From contig CALQZP010000011.1 in assembly GCA_943349725.1 (NCBI GenBank), positions 1 through 18,636 of the forward strand: a DNA stretch of 18,636 bases, read 5' to 3'. The notes beneath the pieces are model-generated. The model saw only the letters and a program-made list of their open reading frames with translations. It was not told the origin of the DNA and ran no database searches. The translations under genes were made by a program, and so were the position numbers. This stretch comes from Candidatus Nomurabacteria bacterium. Lineage in GTDB: Bacteria > Patescibacteriota > Minisyncoccia > Phycocordibacterales > UBA10002. Of this stretch, positions 5,584 to 11,989 are shown one piece after another; the stretch's first letter is position 1, and every line of letters begins with the position of its first letter.

Positions 5584-7085
5584 AGTATCTTTATCCTCGC
5601 TCCCAGAGCATTCAGCCGTTCAATAATACTCTCATACCCTCTACTGATGCTGTAAATGTTGCGAAGCACCGACACACCTTCAGCGCCAAGCATCGCAATC
5701 AAGATAATCGCTCCGGGGCGAAGCGCGGGCGGGCAGACCACCTCGGCAGATTTGAGCTTCGTTGGTCCTGTCACATAGATACGGTGCGGGTCGGCGAGCA
5801 GTGTCTCGGCGCGGAGTTTATCCAGCTCCTTGTAGTGAATGGCGCGTCCCTCATACACCCAGTCGTGAATGAGTGTTGTCCCTTTTGCCTGTGTGGCAAT
5901 CACGGCGAAGAAGGGAAGGTTGTCAATGTTGAGTCCAGGGTAGGGCCGAGCCTCAATCTTATCGGGAAGCGCGGTGAGTTTACTCGGAAAGGTCTTAATA
6001 TCCACGAGGTTGGTGCGGGTATTTTCGGCTTTGTATCTTCGCAGGATTTTATACTTAAATCCCATACGTTCCAGTTTCAAAAGCTCAAGTTCAAGAAAGT
6101 CTATCGGCGCGCGGGCGATGGTGATCGAAGATTTGGTCAAAATACCCGCGGTCAAGAAGAACATCGCCTCAATCGGGTCCTCCGAAAGGTGATACTCCAT
6201 CTTGGCATTTATCTCTGCGATTCCGTGTACCGTGAGTGTCGTAGTACCAATACCCTCAATTTTCACCCCAAGCATTTCCAGAAAAAAACAAATTTCCTGC
6301 ACCTGATAATTGGCGGAGGCATACTTGATAATCGTCGTGCCCGGAATGAGCGCGGAGGCGAACAGCGCGTTTTCGGTCACGGTATCTCCCGATTCGTAGA
6401 GCACCACCTCGGCAGGCTTTAGCGTAGTTTTCGTAATGAGGTAGTCCTTTGAGCGAGTTTGTATTTTGGCACCAAAGCTTTCAAGCGCGAGGAGGTGCGG
6501 ATGCACGGTACGGCTCCCCAGTTTGCATCCGCCCGGATGGGGCAGGGTAAATTGCTTCGCGTGGTGAAGAAGAGGTCCGAGAAGCAAAATGATACTGCGG
6601 GTTCGCTCCGCCGCGGCAGTATCCATACCGGCGAGGTTCAGCTTTTCGGGAACGGTAATACGGACGTCGGTGTTTTCCCATTTAACCGACACTCCAATAC
6701 TCTGAAGCACCTCAATGACGCGGTGCACCTCCTCTATGCGAGGCATACTCTTGAGAAGCGTCTCGCCTTTGTTCAGAAGTGAACCGGCGAGAAGCCCCAC
6801 CGCGCCGTTTTTTGAAGTGAGCGTGCGTACGGTTCCGTGTAGTTTCTTACCCCCTTCAATGGAGATGTTAAGCGAACGGTCGGAGATTTTTACGATATCG
6901 CGGTTCAAGACCTCACTAATGCGCGAAAGGGTGCTCGTCGAGAGGTTCTGTTCGCCGTTTTCAATGCGGGGGATGGAGCTCTGCGCGGTGCCGAGCTTTT
7001 TTGCAAACTCCGCCTGGGAGAGCCCACGCTCCTCGCGCAGGTCTTTGATAAGGTGGCCGATATGCTTCAATCGATTTGATGACAT
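5571..7085 (-). CDS. murA: UDP-GlcNAc 1-carboxyvinyltransferase (MurA) with N-terminal HTH domain
   Basis: A 504-residue fusion. Residues 8-66 are an XRE/Cro-type helix-turn-helix (LREERGLSQAEFAKKLGTAQ...ISRIEN-like recognition region SSIPRIENGEQ). Residues 70-504 are an EPSP-synthase-fold MurA, which transfers enolpyruvate from PEP to UDP-GlcNAc, the first committed step of peptidoglycan synthesis. Catalytic features are visible: Lys92-Asn93 (SKNGA), Arg163, the PGGC loop with Cys187 (fosfomycin target Cys in this family), Asp388 (NID) and the closing SRGYE. The conserved ATDLR segment instead reads PPALR, so the Asp is replaced by Ala454. The start at 7085 is supported by TATACT ending 6 bases upstream; an open frame continues to 7208 but runs back through the promoter and the neighbour's terminator. 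Possible self-regulation through the HTH is inference. Confidence 0.93.
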   Translation of the reverse strand: MSSNRLKHIGHLIKDLREERGLSQAEFAKKLGTAQSSIPRIENGEQNLSTSTLSRISEVLNRDIVKISDRSLNISIEGGKKLHGTVRTLTSKNGAVGLLAGSLLNKGETLLKSMPRIEEVHRVIEVLQSIGVSVKWENTDVRITVPEKLNLAGMDTAAAERTRSIILLLGPLLHHAKQFTLPHPGGCKLGSRTVHPHLLALESFGAKIQTRSKDYLITKTTLKPAEVVLYESGDTVTENALFASALIPGTTIIKYASANYQVQEICFFLEMLGVKIEGIGTTTLTVHGIAEINAKMEYHLSEDPIEAMFFLTAGILTKSSITIARAPIDFLELELLKLERMGFKYKILRRYKAENTRTNLVDIKTFPSKLTALPDKIEARPYPGLNIDNLPFFAVIATQAKGTTLIHDWVYEGRAIHYKELDKLRAETLLADPHRIYVTGPTKLKSAEVVCPPALRPGAIILIAMLGAEGVSVLRNIYSISRGYESIIERLNALGARIKILRSL

Positions 7086-7091
7086 ACCGCG

Positions 7092-7097
7092 AGTATA
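7092..7097 (-). promoter_or_regulatory. -10 box TATACT for leaderless murA
   Basis: On the minus strand TATACT ends 6 bases before the ATG at 7085; the -35 region is not convincing. The promoter lies just downstream of the terminator of the preceding gene, so murA is an independent unit. Confidence 0.6.
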
Positions 7098-7145
7098 CCA
7101 TATATGAGATAAAAGAGAAGCAGGTATAAGGTAAAAAGTTGCAAT

Positions 7146-7172
7146 AAAAAAGCCGCCTTGGGATAAGGTGGC
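7146..7172 (-). terminator. Intrinsic terminator of the 135-residue protein gene
   Basis: On the minus strand GCCACCTT (7172-7165) pairs with AAGGCGGC (7159-7152) with one mismatch and a 5-base loop, followed by TTTTTT (7151-7146). Confidence 0.8.
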
Positions 7173-7204
7173 CGGGAAGAACGTAGCGAAGATTGACTGA
7201 AGGA

Positions 7205-7612
7205 TCAACTCTGATTTGGGAGAAACACAACCCGCTTTCCAGGCAGATCTATTACGAAAGCATTTGCGGGGTATTCTGACTTCATGTCATCGGTCACTTC
7301 AACGCGAATTTTGTGGTAGGAGGCTGACTCAATTCGTGATGTGACCGCTCGAAGTGAACGGAGTACGTTTGCGGCGCTAACAAGAGAATACGTCATTTTT
7401 CTGGCCCAGGAGGCGTGACACCTGCATGCCGAAAATGTAAAACCAGGTATAACTTCAGCAGCCTCTCTTTGTAAGAGCAGATTAGCTATTGCTTCAGCCG
7501 GGGCATGGACACTGAGTGATTCTCCCGTATTCATCCAATGTAGTGCGTGCGCCATAGCGGGGGCGTATTCTGCGAATTCCTTTTCTGGTAGACCGAAAGT
7601 TTGTATTTGCAT
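7205..7612 (-). CDS. Unknown 135-residue protein
   Basis: A soluble-looking protein with no recognised family. The N-terminal half is Ala/Glu-rich and helical (EFAEYAPAMAHALHW, APAEAIANLLLQREAAEV), followed by a Cys-containing stretch (SACRCHASWARK). The C-terminal half looks like alternating strands (KIRVEVTDD, AFVIDLPGKRVVFL). It is an independent transcription unit with the best canonical promoter in the window upstream and an intrinsic terminator downstream, which supports it as a real gene. Unlike most neighbours it would have a leader of about 20 bases. The upstream sequence TTCTTCCCCAGAAAAT shows no Shine-Dalgarno sequence. Confidence 0.7.
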   Translation of the reverse strand: MQIQTFGLPEKEFAEYAPAMAHALHWMNTGESLSVHAPAEAIANLLLQREAAEVIPGFTFSACRCHASWARKMTYSLVSAANVLRSLRAVTSRIESASYHKIRVEVTDDMKSEYPANAFVIDLPGKRVVFLPNQS

Positions 7613-7640
7613 ATTTTCTGGGGAAGAACGTTCGTCCCGA

Positions 7641-7669
7641 AATATATAATCTAATTATACTTATGTCAA
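7641..7669 (-). promoter_or_regulatory. Consensus promoter of the 135-residue protein gene
   Basis: On the minus strand a perfect -35 TTGACA (7664-7669), a 17-base spacer and -10 TATATT (7641-7646). Start of transcription is expected near 7634. Confidence 0.8.
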
Positions 7670-7681
7670 CCTCTCTCTATT

Positions 7682-7709
7682 TTTACCCTTTCTGCTATGA
7701 TGCTATCAT
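7682..7709 (+). promoter_or_regulatory. Candidate extended -10 promoter upstream of the structured region
   Basis: TTTACC (7682-7687, 4 of 6) and TATCAT (7704-7709) are 16 bases apart, with TG one base before the -10 box (extended -10). It would start an RNA near 7716 that contains the structured region 7726-7837 and could read into mreB. It is divergent to the promoter at 7641-7669. Confidence 0.4.
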
Positions 7710-7725
7710 TCACTTGTATGTAATT

Positions 7726-7837
7726 CCTCCTTTTTAAAGGAGGTGTCCGACTTGTCCCGAGTATTCTCGAGGGAGTCTGGAGGACGGAGGATTTTAAAAT
7801 CCCTCGGCCTATCGGCCACTCCCTTTAGAAAAAGGAG
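7726..7837 (+). ncRNA. Candidate structured RNA or long leader upstream of mreB
   Basis: Several pairings are visible. CCTCCTTT (7726-7733) pairs with AAAGGAGG (7736-7743). A nested stem spans 7745-7785 (GTCC/GGAC, GACT/AGTC, CCC/GGG, GAG/CTC around loop TATT). ATTTTAAAAT lies in a 14-bp palindrome (7789-7802), and GGCC/GGCC closes a 4-base loop near 7806-7817. Competing long-range pairs exist: CTCCTTTTT (7727-7735) with AAAAAGGAG (7829-7837), and GGGAGT (7771-7776) with ACTCCC (7818-7823). I recognise no known riboswitch or RNA family. It could instead be a DNA-level repeat element. Confidence 0.4.
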
Positions 7838-7881
7838 AATAAAGAATCAATTTTTCTTATTCGTAGTCATTCGTATATTAG

Positions 7882-7887
7882 TATAAT
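7882..7887 (+). promoter_or_regulatory. -10 box TATAAT of the first mreB
   Basis: A perfect TATAAT 12 bases before the ATG at 7900, giving a leader of roughly 5 bases. The -35 region is weak. The surrounding ATTCGTA words recur, inverted, after the gene near 8929-8955. Confidence 0.6.
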
Positions 7888-7899
7888 TTGTATTTTCGT

Positions 7900-8913
7900 A
7901 TGTCATTCTGGACGCCCAAACTCGGCATCGACCTCGGCACCGCAAACACACTCGTGTTTGTGCCGGGGAAGGGTATCGTGCTGAACGAACCTTCGGTCGT
8001 TGCCGTGTCCGAGCAGGACAACCGAATACTTGCGGTGGGGAATGATGCGAAGAATATGCTAGGGAAGACTCCCGAGTCTATTATCGCGTACCGCCCGATG
8101 AAGGACGGCGTGATTGCCGACTATCGCGTGACGGAGGCGATGCTTCGCTACTTCATCACGAAGGCGCTCGGCAAGTGGAATATCTGGAAGCCAGAGGTGC
8201 TTGTGTCGGTGCCTGCCGGTGTGACCTCTACGGAGCGTCGTGCGGTGGTAGAGGCCACGATTAAGGCGGGTGCAAAAAATGCCTATGTCGTGAAGGAGCC
8301 AATTCTTGCGGCAATCGGCGCGGGTATTCCTATCCACGAACCTGTGGGACATATGGTGGTGGACATTGGCGGAGGCACAACCGATGTTGCCGTTATTTCG
8401 CTTGGCGGGATTGTCGCCTCTATTTCGGTGAAGTGCGCGGGTAACCGTATTGACGGCGCGATTGCCGATTACATCAAAAAGACTTTTAACCTCGGCATCG
8501 GGGACAAGATGGCGGAGGATATTAAAATTGGTGTCGGTTCCGCGGTTCCGCTTGAAGAGGAGCTTTCTATGACCATTAAAGGGCGCGATTTTGTGACGGG
8601 GCTTCCGCGCACCGCCGAGGTGAAGACGAACGAAATTGTACGTGCTATCAGCAGAGAACTGCGAGAGGTGATTAAAGCGCTGAAGGATGTACTTCAGGAA
8701 ACACCCCCGGAACTCTCCGCCGATATTATTGACCGAGGTATTATTATGACCGGAGGTTCCTCTCAACTGCGCAATTTTCCCGAACTTGTGTTCCGCCGTA
8801 CTGGCGTGAAGGCGACCCTTGCGAAGGACGCTTACTATTGTGTCGCGCTCGGTACTGGTATCGCGCTTGACCACTTGGATACGTATAAGAAGACGATAAT
8901 CGCGAAGCGATAA
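7900..8913 (+). CDS. mreB: MreB/Mbl actin-like shape protein (first copy)
   Basis: A 337-residue actin-fold ATPase that forms membrane-associated filaments directing wall synthesis. Family motifs are present: the phosphate-1 loop GIDLGTANT near the N-terminus, EPSVVAV, the VDIGGGTTDVAVISLGGI phosphate-2 block, and the C-terminal adenosine motif IIMTGGSSQL. Length is normal. The start at ATG 7900 gives MSFWTPKLGIDLG, a short N-terminus with Phe and Trp that could serve as a membrane anchor; an upstream in-frame TTG at 7888 is unlikely because it touches the -10 box. A second, clearly homologous mreB lies at 14038 in the mre operon. This copy stands apart from mreC/mreD, so it is probably a specialised paralogue (inference). 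Confidence 0.95.
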   Translation: MSFWTPKLGIDLGTANTLVFVPGKGIVLNEPSVVAVSEQDNRILAVGNDAKNMLGKTPESIIAYRPMKDGVIADYRVTEAMLRYFITKALGKWNIWKPEVLVSVPAGVTSTERRAVVEATIKAGAKNAYVVKEPILAAIGAGIPIHEPVGHMVVDIGGGTTDVAVISLGGIVASISVKCAGNRIDGAIADYIKKTFNLGIGDKMAEDIKIGVGSAVPLEEELSMTIKGRDFVTGLPRTAEVKTNEIVRAISRELREVIKALKDVLQETPPELSADIIDRGIIMTGGSSQLRNFPELVFRRTGVKATLAKDAYYCVALGTGIALDHLDTYKKTIIAKR

Positions 8914-8963
8914 CACGACACTAATCTACGAATGAAGAGCGAATGACACGAATGACCTTGTGT

Positions 8964-8969
8964 TATGCT
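8964..8969 (+). promoter_or_regulatory. -10-like TATGCT before the delta-prime-like gene
   Basis: TATGCT ends 9 bases before ATG 8979. ATGACA (8943-8948) resembles a -35 but the spacer is 15. The interval after mreB contains repeated CGAATGA words (8929, 8940, 8949). Confidence 0.4.
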
Positions 8970-8978
8970 CATATTTTT

Positions 8979-9677
8979 ATGTTGGACTCGCTTTCACATC
9001 ACGCATACGCTCTCGCCGGCAACGCGGAAGATATTCTTCCCGAGCTTTTACGCACCTTTGAAACAAAGCTGAAACTTCGCACAAAGGGCAATCCAGATTT
9101 TTTGGTGCAACAATACGAGACGATGGGTATTGCCGAAGCTCACGCACTGAAGACATCCGCGGAGCGCAAATCCGTATCGGGTGGGAAAAAGGTATTTGTG
9201 GTATCGGCACGCGGTATCGGCAGGGAAGCGCAGAACGCATTGCTTAAGGTTTTTGAAGAGCCACCGGTAGATACGCATTTCTTTCTCATCATTCCTTCTT
9301 TTACGATTCTTCTTCCGACTCTCCGTTCGCGGTTGGAAGTACTTGACCTACATTCTGACAAAGAAGGCTCCGATACAAAAATAGCTGTCGAGTTTCTCGC
9401 AGGCACTGTTTCAGCTAGGCTCGCGCTTGTGCAAAAGATGCTCAAAGAGCTTGAACAGGAAAAGAAGAAGCAGGAGGATTCTTCCGAGCCACTAGTGGAG
9501 AAAGGGCGAATACTCGCGTTCCTGGACTTACTTGAGCAGACACTTGCTACGCGAGACCGCCTCGTGGTCGCACCTGCGCTCCGCGAAGTGCTGGAGGTGA
9601 AAAAGTATAGTCGCGATAGAGCACCGTCATTCAAATTGCTACTTGAGCATTTAGCACTCGTTTTACCGAAGATATGA
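8979..9677 (+). CDS. DNA polymerase III delta-prime-like protein (reduced)
   Basis: A 232-residue protein with the clamp-loader delta-prime signature in its middle: ARGIGREAQNALLKVFEEPP followed by HFFLIIPSFTILLPTLRSRLEVL. This corresponds to the family's QNALLKtLEEPp...LLpTIrSR block. The full N-terminal AAA+ P-loop module of HolB/DnaX is missing, and the protein is much shorter than E. coli delta-prime (334 residues). It may act as a structural clamp-loader subunit or be a diverged relative. The C-terminal part has a Lys/Glu-rich helical region (about 150-175). The start at 8979 is favoured over an upstream in-frame ATG (8943) because of the TATGCT box 9 bases before it. The stop overlaps the next gene's probable promoter. 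Confidence 0.8.
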   Translation: MLDSLSHHAYALAGNAEDILPELLRTFETKLKLRTKGNPDFLVQQYETMGIAEAHALKTSAERKSVSGGKKVFVVSARGIGREAQNALLKVFEEPPVDTHFFLIIPSFTILLPTLRSRLEVLDLHSDKEGSDTKIAVEFLAGTVSARLALVQKMLKELEQEKKKQEDSSEPLVEKGRILAFLDLLEQTLATRDRLVVAPALREVLEVKKYSRDRAPSFKLLLEHLALVLPKI

Positions 9678-9678
9678 T
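9651..9678 (+). promoter_or_regulatory. Possible promoter inside the 3' end of the delta-prime-like gene
   Basis: TTAGCA (9651-9656) and TATGAT (9673-9678) with a 16-base spacer. This would give the next gene (ATG 9695) a leader of about 9 bases. Confidence 0.4.
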
Positions 9679-9694
9679 ACACTTAACAGGGTCT

Positions 9695-10222
9695 ATGAAT
9701 AAAAACCGAATAGCGCTCGTCGTTTGCCTACTTGTGTTATTGATTGGAGGTCTGTTTGCACTTCGTATTTTGCGGTTTAATGCATCCTCCTCCATATATT
9801 CGGTGAATTATGCACAAGAATGTCCCTCCGCTGACGCAAATACAATTGGGCGGTTCGTGTTCGCCTACGCAACTACTCAAGACGGTATGAAGGTGAATAG
9901 CTATGCCTTGTACGGAAAGAATGGAGGTGACGGTTTTGACTACGGTAAGAAAACATTCACCGATGCGCGATCACTAGAAGTTTTTTACTCGACAGTTTTA
10001 AGGGAACAGAAAGAGTTTCTGCAAAAATATCCGTCGGAATCAAAAGGGAGCTCTCTATGTAATATCTCCGATATATTAGGCTATTGCGGAGTATACAACG
10101 GAAAACTCGCCCTGTTCGCATGGAAGGAAAAGAAGTCGTACAATGTTGTGAATAATTTTTATTTTTCTAAGGATGAGTTAGAATCTATTGTACAGCATTT
10201 TCATTCATGTAATACTCAATAG
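9695..10222 (+). CDS. Unknown exported or membrane-anchored protein
   Basis: A 175-residue protein with a positively charged start (MNKNR) and one strongly hydrophobic helix at about residues 6-26, then a hydrophilic domain expected outside the membrane. The outer domain has four Cys (in QEC, SLC, GYC and HSC contexts), enough for two disulfides. Ser, Tyr and Asn are abundant. I recognise no family. The start at 9695 is preferred to 9674 because it places the charged residues immediately before the membrane helix and follows a TATGAT box. The stop lies 2 bases before the frr start, so it is probably co-transcribed with frr. Confidence 0.75.
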   Translation: MNKNRIALVVCLLVLLIGGLFALRILRFNASSSIYSVNYAQECPSADANTIGRFVFAYATTQDGMKVNSYALYGKNGGDGFDYGKKTFTDARSLEVFYSTVLREQKEFLQKYPSESKGSSLCNISDILGYCGVYNGKLALFAWKEKKSYNVVNNFYFSKDELESIVQHFHSCNTQ

Positions 10223-10224
10223 TT

Positions 10225-10776
10225 ATGTCATACAACTTTTCAAAACTAAACGAAAAAGCAAAGGAAGTGCATGACTGGCTCGGGAAAGAGCTCGGAGGTC
10301 TTCGGAGCGGACGTGCGACCCCCGCAGTGCTAGACGCGGTGCTGGTAGAGAGCTATGGAGCCAAGATGCCGATAAGGCACGTTGCAACCATCGCTCTTGA
10401 AGACGCGAGGTCACTTCGTATCGTACCTTTTGATACGGCGGTTTCAAAAGAGATAGAGAAGGCGATTACACAGGCAAGCCTCGGACTTTCGGTTTCCGTC
10501 GATGATGGCGGTGTACGCGTCAGCTTCCCCGAACTCACCTCCGAGCGTCGTGTGGGGCTTATGAAGGTCGCCAAAGAAAAATTGGAAGCTTCCCGCATTC
10601 ATATGCGACAAATTCGCGACGAAATCATCAAAGATATTGAAGCAAAGGAGAAGGAAGGAGGGATGGGTGAGGATGAGAAATTCCGTTTGAAGAAAGAGCT
10701 GGACAAGATGAGCGAAGCGGAAAACAAGAAACTTCAAGATGCGTTTGACCGGAAAGAGAAAGAAATTTCGAGCTAG
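10225..10776 (+). CDS. frr: Ribosome recycling factor
   Basis: A 183-residue protein, full length for the family, that with EF-G splits post-termination ribosomes. Domain I three-helix bundle elements are clear: helix 1 with LGGLRSGRATPAVLD (about 23-37), and the long C-terminal helices with ERRVGLMKVAKEKLE and RQIRDEIIK. The domain II beta part (VLVESYGAKMPIRHVATIAL...SLRIVPFD) lies between. No Shine-Dalgarno sequence precedes the ATG, which is 2 bases after the previous stop. The TAG stop is the first unit of a TAGGCGC heptamer array. frr followed by rseP and proS is a shortened version of the common frr-uppS-cdsA-dxr-rseP-proS order. Confidence 0.97.
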   Translation: MSYNFSKLNEKAKEVHDWLGKELGGLRSGRATPAVLDAVLVESYGAKMPIRHVATIALEDARSLRIVPFDTAVSKEIEKAITQASLGLSVSVDDGGVRVSFPELTSERRVGLMKVAKEKLEASRIHMRQIRDEIIKDIEAKEKEGGMGEDEKFRLKKELDKMSEAENKKLQDAFDRKEKEISS

Positions 10777-10860
10777 GCGCTAGGATTTAGGCGCTAGGCG
10801 CTAGGGAAGAGATTCTCTGGTTTTCCTAGAGCCTAGAGCCTTGTTTCCTAGAACCTATCC
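10774..10860. repeat. TAGGCGC heptamer array with inverted arm (frr/rseP junction)
   Basis: TAG-led units begin at 10774, 10781, 10788, 10795 and 10802, exactly 7 bases apart (TAGGCGC three times, TAGGATT, TAGGGAA). The first TAG is the frr stop. After 10826 the inverted version follows (CTA at 10826, 10833, 10848, 10855), ending at the rseP start. The arms could form a long imperfect hairpin between the two genes. Confidence 0.88.
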
Positions 10861-10861
10861 C

Positions 10862-11965
10862 ATGACTATTGTCCTATTCTTCATCATCCTGGGTTCGCTC
10901 GTGTTTGTACACGAGCTCGGACATTTTCTTGCTGCCAAGAAGTCTGGTATTCGCGTTGACGAATTCGCACTGGGGTTTCCGCCAAAGATTTTAGGGAAGA
11001 AAGTGGGCGAAACCGTCTACAATTTGAATCTGGTCCCGTTTGGTGGATACGTCAAGATTTTTGGAGATGACGCAGACGTGATGTCCGATTTGGCGGTAAG
11101 TGAAGCGGATAAAGCGCGTAGCTTCGTCGCAAAACCTCGCTACATTCAGGCATTCGTACTTGTCTCGGGTGTGCTAGGGAATATTGTGTTCGCGTGGCTT
11201 CTTCTTTCTATCGGCTTTATGGCAGGTATTCCTTCAGCCTCAGACGGTAGATACGCTAAGGATGTTCGAGATGCGAAACTGACCATCACCATGGTGCTTC
11301 CCGATTCACCCGCACAGAAAGCGGGACTTCACTCGGGTGACACGATTGTTTCCATTACCGAAGGTGAAAAGCATTTTGCGAGCACCGATTCGGAAAAGGC
11401 GAGCGATTTTATCGGAGCAAGTACCGGTAATCTTTCGATCTCGTATGTCCGGGGAGAGGAAAGTGGACAGACTGTTGTGGAGCCCGTTGCGGGGATTATA
11501 GAAGGTAAGCCGGCAATCGGAGTTTCGCTGGACACCCTAGGAGTGGTGCGTTTCGGTTTTTTCTACTCCTTGTATGAAGGACTCCTTATAACGTGGGACC
11601 TTTTTCGAGAGGTGGCGGTAGGTCTCTTTGGATTTTTGAAACAGGCAATTCTTGGGCAAGCGAGTCTCTCGGCGGTTACGGGGCCAGTGGGTATCGCCGG
11701 TATGGTGGGGGAGGCACGCATACTTGGCCTTGTGTATCTTCTTTCATTTACGGCATTTATTTCCATTAATCTTGCGGTTATAAACCTGCTTCCCATTCCC
11801 GCGCTTGACGGAGGACGACTTCTCTTTCTTGCGATTGAGGGCATTATCCGCCGCCCCATTCCTGCGAAGTTTACCAAAGTGGTGAACACCGGTGGCTTTA
11901 TCCTACTGATTGCCTTTATGCTCTTTATCACCTATCGGGATATTATCAAGCTAGTAAGTAGCTAG
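10862..11965 (+). CDS. rseP: RseP/RasP-type site-2 zinc metalloprotease
   Basis: A 367-residue intramembrane protease (M50) with the zinc motif HELGH (17-21) in the first membrane helix and a GFPPKI/FGGYVKIFGDD membrane-reentrant region. A second membrane helix (about 90-108) is followed by one PDZ domain (about 135-225, with VLPDSPAQKAGLHSGDTIVSI), and the third zinc-ligand motif is NLLPIPALDGGRL (from 308). Length and order are typical. In better-known bacteria it cleaves anti-sigma factors and signal-peptide remnants; the substrate here is unknown. ATG 10862 is the start, since an upstream TTG at 10841 lies inside the repeat array. The last residues (LVSS) and the stop are encoded by another TAG-heptamer array. 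Confidence 0.96.
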   Translation: MTIVLFFIILGSLVFVHELGHFLAAKKSGIRVDEFALGFPPKILGKKVGETVYNLNLVPFGGYVKIFGDDADVMSDLAVSEADKARSFVAKPRYIQAFVLVSGVLGNIVFAWLLLSIGFMAGIPSASDGRYAKDVRDAKLTITMVLPDSPAQKAGLHSGDTIVSITEGEKHFASTDSEKASDFIGASTGNLSISYVRGEESGQTVVEPVAGIIEGKPAIGVSLDTLGVVRFGFFYSLYEGLLITWDLFREVAVGLFGFLKQAILGQASLSAVTGPVGIAGMVGEARILGLVYLLSFTAFISINLAVINLLPIPALDGGRLLFLAIEGIIRRPIPAKFTKVVNTGGFILLIAFMLFITYRDIIKLVSS

Positions 11966-11986
11966 TAGAAAGTAGTAAGTAGAAAT
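11952..11986. repeat. TAG-heptamer array (rseP/proS junction)
   Basis: Five units exactly 7 bases apart: TAGTAAG at 11952, TAGCTAG at 11959, TAGAAAG at 11966, TAGTAAG at 11973 and TAGAAAT at 11980. The rseP stop (11963-11965) falls within the second unit, and proS starts 4 bases after the array. This is the same word family as at 1680-1764 and 18326-18369. Confidence 0.92.
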
Positions 11987-11989
11987 AAT

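Noticed and set aside
5784..6422. Plus-strand open frame within murA
   Set aside because: Antisense to the catalytic MurA domain with conserved residues; composition is not protein-like.
7086..7208. Extended N-terminus of MurA (41 extra residues, hydrophobic)
   Set aside because: The extension would be encoded across the murA promoter and the terminator of the upstream gene, and the HTH domain begins right after the Met at 7085.
8059..8916. Long open frame antisense to the first mreB
   Set aside because: It lies wholly opposite a confident MreB gene, is Arg/His-rich and shows no domain pattern; an artefact of the codon bias of mreB.
8905..8960. CGAATGA words after the first mreB as another heptamer array
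   Set aside because: The spacing is 11 and 9 bases, not 7, and there are only three copies; similar ATTCGTA words before the gene are suggestive but too few.
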